Shown in pieces: positions 61,556 to 64,000 of a stretch of DNA of 64,000 nt (its first letter is position 1; each line of letters begins with the position of its first letter). The notes under the pieces were generated by a model. That model was not told where the DNA came from, ran no database searches, and saw nothing but the letters and a program-made list of their open reading frames with translations. The stretch is taken from positions 51,186 to 115,185 of the forward strand of contig NZ_JBLBVM010000042.1 in the NCBI RefSeq assembly GCF_047250385.1, given 5' to 3'. The translations under genes were made by a program, and so were the position numbers. This DNA is from Glaciecola sp047250385 (GTDB lineage: Bacteria > Pseudomonadota > Gammaproteobacteria > Enterobacterales > Alteromonadaceae).

Positions 61556-61581
61556 ACCGCCGTTTATCGGCGGTTTTTTTT
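61556..61581 (+). terminator. Intrinsic terminator after the phosphoribulokinase-like gene
   Basis: ACCGCCG and CGGCGGT form a 7-bp GC stem with loop TTTAT (61563-61567), followed by eight T. It lies 150 bases after the stop codon, so the transcript has a long 3' end, or the segment 61480-61581 is a separate small RNA; no good promoter for one is visible. Confidence 0.88.
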
Positions 61582-61737
61582 GCCTAAAATTCAAGTATTT
61601 CCCAGTTTTCCCTTCAAAATCCCCCTAAATTTAAGCACTAGACATCATTTGTAACAATCATCAACACATCCCCTCTTTCGAGTTTGCCAATGATGTCTTA
61701 TAGTGTGAGATATAAATACTAATGTTGGATGAGATTG

Positions 61738-62463
61738 ATGGGTCAGGAAACCTCTAAAATTCTAGTTGTCGATGATGATATGCGTTTGCGCGCCTTATTA
61801 GAGCGATATTTAGTAGAACAAGGCTATCAAGTTCGCAGCGCAGCAAACAGTGAGCAAATGGATAGGCTTTTAGAAAGGGAAAACTTTCATCTAATGGTAC
61901 TTGATCTGATGTTGCCTGATGAGGATGGTTTATCAATTTGCCGTCGATTGCGCCAACAAGAAAATCAAATCCCTATTATCATGTTAACGGCTAAAGGTGA
62001 TGAAGTAGATCGAATTATTGGACTCGAAATGGGCGCCGACGACTACTTACCAAAACCATTTAACCCCAGAGAATTACTGGCACGAGCAAAAGCCGTTTTA
62101 CGCCGAAAAACAACCGAGGCTCCTGGCGCACCATCACAGTCAGAGCAAATTGTCAGTTTCGGTAGTTACAAATTGAATTTGGCTACTCGTGAAATGTCTG
62201 ATAACGGTAAGCCTCTAACCCTAACTAGCGGCGAGTTTGCAGTACTAAAATCTTTGGTCACACATGCACGTGAACCACTTTCACGCGATAAGCTGATGAA
62301 CCTAGCGCGCGGCAGAGATTATAGTGCATTGGAAAGAAGCATCGATGTTCAGGTTTCTCGATTACGCAGAATGCTTGAAGTGGATCCCGCTAGTCCGCGA
62401 TACATTCAAACTGTTTGGGGCTTGGGTTATGTATTTGTGCCAGACGGTGAAATAGACGTTTAA
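61738..62463 (+). CDS. ompR: Osmolarity response regulator OmpR
   Basis: A 241-residue response regulator. Receiver domain (about 5-120): ILVVDDDMRLRALLERYL identical in style to E. coli, phospho-acceptor Asp56 in LDLMLP, and the K in LPKPFNP. Winged-helix output domain (about 140-238) with TSGEFAVLK and RSIDVQVSRLRR. The ATG at 61738 was chosen, matching E. coli OmpR and with GGATGAG in front; ATG 61729 would add three residues. envZ follows directly. Confidence 0.95.
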   Translation: MGQETSKILVVDDDMRLRALLERYLVEQGYQVRSAANSEQMDRLLERENFHLMVLDLMLPDEDGLSICRRLRQQENQIPIIMLTAKGDEVDRIIGLEMGADDYLPKPFNPRELLARAKAVLRRKTTEAPGAPSQSEQIVSFGSYKLNLATREMSDNGKPLTLTSGEFAVLKSLVTHAREPLSRDKLMNLARGRDYSALERSIDVQVSRLRRMLEVDPASPRYIQTVWGLGYVFVPDGEIDV

Positions 62464-62468
62464 TTCGC

Positions 62469-63764
62469 GTGCGTTTTCTCCCTAAAAGTACATTCGGACA
62501 AACAGTCGTGTTGATCGCAGGTTTACTCCTGATCAACCAAATCGTGACTTATTTGTCCGTTATTAACTACTTTATACGCCCCAGCTATCAACAAATTAAT
62601 ACCTTGGTTGCCACTCAAGTTGAGCAAATATTCTTGCAAGGTCTAAACTCGCCCGACAACCCATTGCGCGATGAGTTTATGGAATCTACCGGCACCCGCT
62701 TTCATACTCCGGAATCGGCGATGCATGCAGGCTTGCGCGACGCGACATATTATAGCTTTATGTCCAAGCAGATCTCTAAAAAACTGGGTGGAGAAACAGA
62801 CGTTAGAACCACCGGCGGTGTTAATTACCTCATGTGGATCAGGCCACCACAAGATCCAAATATTTGGATTTCTATACCGATGCAAGGCATTGAAGAAAGC
62901 GATTTCTCGCCACTCACTATTTACCTTATTGTTATTAGTATATTAAGTGTTGCTGGAGGTTGGTTGTTCGTTCGGCGATTAAACCGACCTTTGCAAGCAT
63001 TGCAGCGTGCCGCTCGAAAAGTGGGTAAAGGGCAGTTCCCAGACCCCTTGCCACTGGAAGGAAGTAGTGAAATGGTCGCTGTAACCAATGCATTTAATAA
63101 AATGTCGCAAGGTATTCATCAACTAGAAAGTGATCGCGTACTTATGACTGCTGGTATTTCTCACGATTTACGCACTCCTTTAACGCGCATTCGCCTTGCC
63201 AGTGAAATGCTGCCTGAAGACCAAGCGTGGGTAAAAGACGGCATTGAGCATGATATAGAAGACATGAACGCCATCATCGATCAGTTTATTGACTATGCGC
63301 GTCAAGACAGACAAGAAGCTACGGAGAACGTCGACCTCAATCGAGTCATAAAAGAACTAGTTGAAGGGCGAATTCTTGAACCAGATCACAGTATAGAACT
63401 TCAGCTAGCACAGTTACCGAATGCCAAATTAAGGGTTGTGGGAATCAAGCGGGTTCTCGATAATCTAATTGAAAATGCATTTCGTTATGGCAGCGAGAGA
63501 ATTTCCATTATTACCAATGTTGATCACAAAGCAAAGGTGTTGATCTGTAATGTGCGTGATTATGGCAAAGGCATTCCAGAAGCCGACATTCCAATGTTAT
63601 TTGCTCCATTCGCGCAGGGTGACAAAGCCCGCGGCTCAGTTGGTTCAGGCCTTGGTTTGGCTATTACTAAGCGCATAGTCGAAAGCCACGGCGGCAAGAT
63701 GCTCTTCACCAACCACTCAAGCGGCGGCCTCTCCGCTGGTTTTAGCCTTCCTTACAGCACGTAA
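62469..63764 (+). CDS. envZ: Osmosensor histidine kinase EnvZ
   Basis: A 431-residue inner-membrane kinase. Two membrane helices (about 10-33 and 150-170) enclose a periplasmic loop, followed by a HAMP domain, the dimerisation box AGISHDLRTPLTR with His232, and the ATPase core: DNLIENAFRYG, YGKGIPEAD and GSGLGLAITKRI. It phosphorylates and dephosphorylates OmpR. The start is GTG five bases after the ompR stop. It is slightly shorter than E. coli EnvZ (450). Confidence 0.94.
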   Translation: MRFLPKSTFGQTVVLIAGLLLINQIVTYLSVINYFIRPSYQQINTLVATQVEQIFLQGLNSPDNPLRDEFMESTGTRFHTPESAMHAGLRDATYYSFMSKQISKKLGGETDVRTTGGVNYLMWIRPPQDPNIWISIPMQGIEESDFSPLTIYLIVISILSVAGGWLFVRRLNRPLQALQRAARKVGKGQFPDPLPLEGSSEMVAVTNAFNKMSQGIHQLESDRVLMTAGISHDLRTPLTRIRLASEMLPEDQAWVKDGIEHDIEDMNAIIDQFIDYARQDRQEATENVDLNRVIKELVEGRILEPDHSIELQLAQLPNAKLRVVGIKRVLDNLIENAFRYGSERISIITNVDHKAKVLICNVRDYGKGIPEADIPMLFAPFAQGDKARGSVGSGLGLAITKRIVESHGGKMLFTNHSSGGLSAGFSLPYST

Positions 63765-63780
63765 ACCCTTTTTGCTGATT

Positions 63781-63807
63781 GAGGTCCCCGCCTGCGCGGG
63801 GATGACG
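63781..63807 (+). repeat. Palindromic repeat, copy 1 (complete)
   Basis: GAGG, then the stem TCCCCGC (63785-63791), loop CTGC and GCGGGGA (63796-63802), then TGACG. A complete unit 16 bases after envZ, where it could also serve as a hairpin at the 3' end of the ompR-envZ message. Confidence 0.8.
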
Positions 63808-63844
63808 ATTGTTGTATTAAATTGATAACTTTGGGTGTGCTGAT

Positions 63845-63863
63845 GGAGGTCCCCGCCTGCGCG
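63845..63863 (+). repeat. Palindromic repeat, copy 2 (truncated)
   Basis: GGAGGTCCCCGCCTGCGCG repeats copy 1 exactly up to the third base of the right stem arm and then changes at 63864 into unrelated sequence leading to a transposase gene. The copy is cut by an inserted element. Confidence 0.78.
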
Positions 63864-64000
63864 TAATGCTGTTCGGTTAAGGTTTTTTCCTTAGATGTTC
63901 GGCTTTCTTTAATGGGAATCTTGTTGGCTTTATCTTTACGGCTCTAGGATAATCCGGCCGGTCAGGCTCAGGCAGAATGAAGTCTTTGAGCGTTTCAGTC
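63864..64000 (-). mobile_element. Left edge of an IS element, probably IS4 family
   Basis: From 63864 the sequence leaves the repeat. A minus-strand frame ends with a TAA at 63879-63877 and runs off the window; its product ends in DYPRAVKIKPTRFPLKK, then eight more residues. The PRxVKI/RPxxYP ending is typical for IS4-family transposases. Bases 63864-63876 before the stop would be the terminal inverted repeat region; the other end is beyond the window, so it cannot be confirmed. Confidence 0.65.
63877..64000 (-). CDS. IS4-family transposase, C-terminal end only
   Basis: About 40 codons of the 3' end are present (read from 63999). The C-terminal stretch RPDYPRAVKIKPTRFPLKK resembles the tail of IS4-type DDE transposases; the catalytic residues are outside the window. 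The call rests on this short motif and on the junction with a broken repeat. Confidence 0.55.
   Translation of the reverse strand, partial: TETLKDFILPEPDRPDYPRAVKIKPTRFPLKKAEHLRKKP

Noticed and set aside
61480..61581. Possible small RNA ending at the terminator before ompR
   Set aside because: The hairpin is good but no promoter with acceptable spacing is seen; it is more simply the 3' end of the phosphoribulokinase-like transcript.

Overview
This window reads as chromosomal DNA of a free-living, probably marine, gammaproteobacterium of moderate-to-low GC. The core gene orders are gammaproteobacterial: fxsA-groES-groEL, aroQ-accB-accC, prmA, dusB-fis, purH-purD and ompR-envZ. The two serine carboxypeptidase-like (S10) proteins, the large S9 peptidase and the nar genes fit a Kangiellaceae/Aliikangiella-like or related oceanic heterotroph. 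This lineage guess is inference; no rRNA or tRNA gene is visible. No CRISPR array or prophage was seen.

Layout. Positions 1-2.2 kb hold the end of a respiratory nitrate reductase operon (narJ 3' end, narI, a parvulin-type isomerase, a small Cys-tailed protein). Positions 2.5-9.4 kb hold a PAS-GGDEF-EAL c-di-GMP protein with a damaged or unorthodox 5' end, a membrane protein with a hotdog protein, an S10 peptidase and a degenerate HD-GYP protein. Positions 9.5-19 kb hold an S9 peptidase, a SNF2 helicase and RNase R, the last two converging with a 4-base overlap. Positions 19.3-26.8 kb hold a cold-shock gene with promoter and long leader, an AEC transporter, an Old Yellow Enzyme fused to a membrane/YcxB-like tail, an EEP-family protein, a sulfur-type cluster whose sulfide:quinone reductase is reduced to 39 codons, an LpxL-like acyltransferase and two gene fragments.

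Positions 27.2-39.1 kb are the most unusual part: a six-gene, single-strand, visibly AT-richer island. In transcription order it encodes a Rossmann (SLOG-like)/4-TM protein, a 2-TM/TrkA-like/RyR-domain protein, a class 3 lipase, a TIR-TM-WD40 protein, an exported ankyrin/TPR protein and a PEGA-formylglycine-generating-enzyme-like lipoprotein. I read it as a candidate envelope-linked defence or stress-signalling system. Periplasmic sensor modules would be joined through the membrane to cytosolic TIR (NAD-cleaving) and lipase effectors, with nucleotide-sensing RyR/SLOG partners. It sits between gene debris and the groEL terminator.

Positions 39.4-64 kb are mostly housekeeping: groEL/groES with a strong sigma-32 promoter, DsbD with a duplicated N-terminal domain, a STAS / REC-PP2C-kinase partner-switching module facing a REC-REC-GGDEF cyclase that probably starts at an AUU codon, aroQ-accBC, a second S10 peptidase, prmA, dusB-fis, purHD, a phosphoribulokinase-like gene and ompR-envZ. 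The right edge carries two copies of a palindromic repeat. The second copy is cut off exactly where a probable IS4-family element begins. A third copy, inverted and with compensatory stem changes, lies near 22.5 kb.
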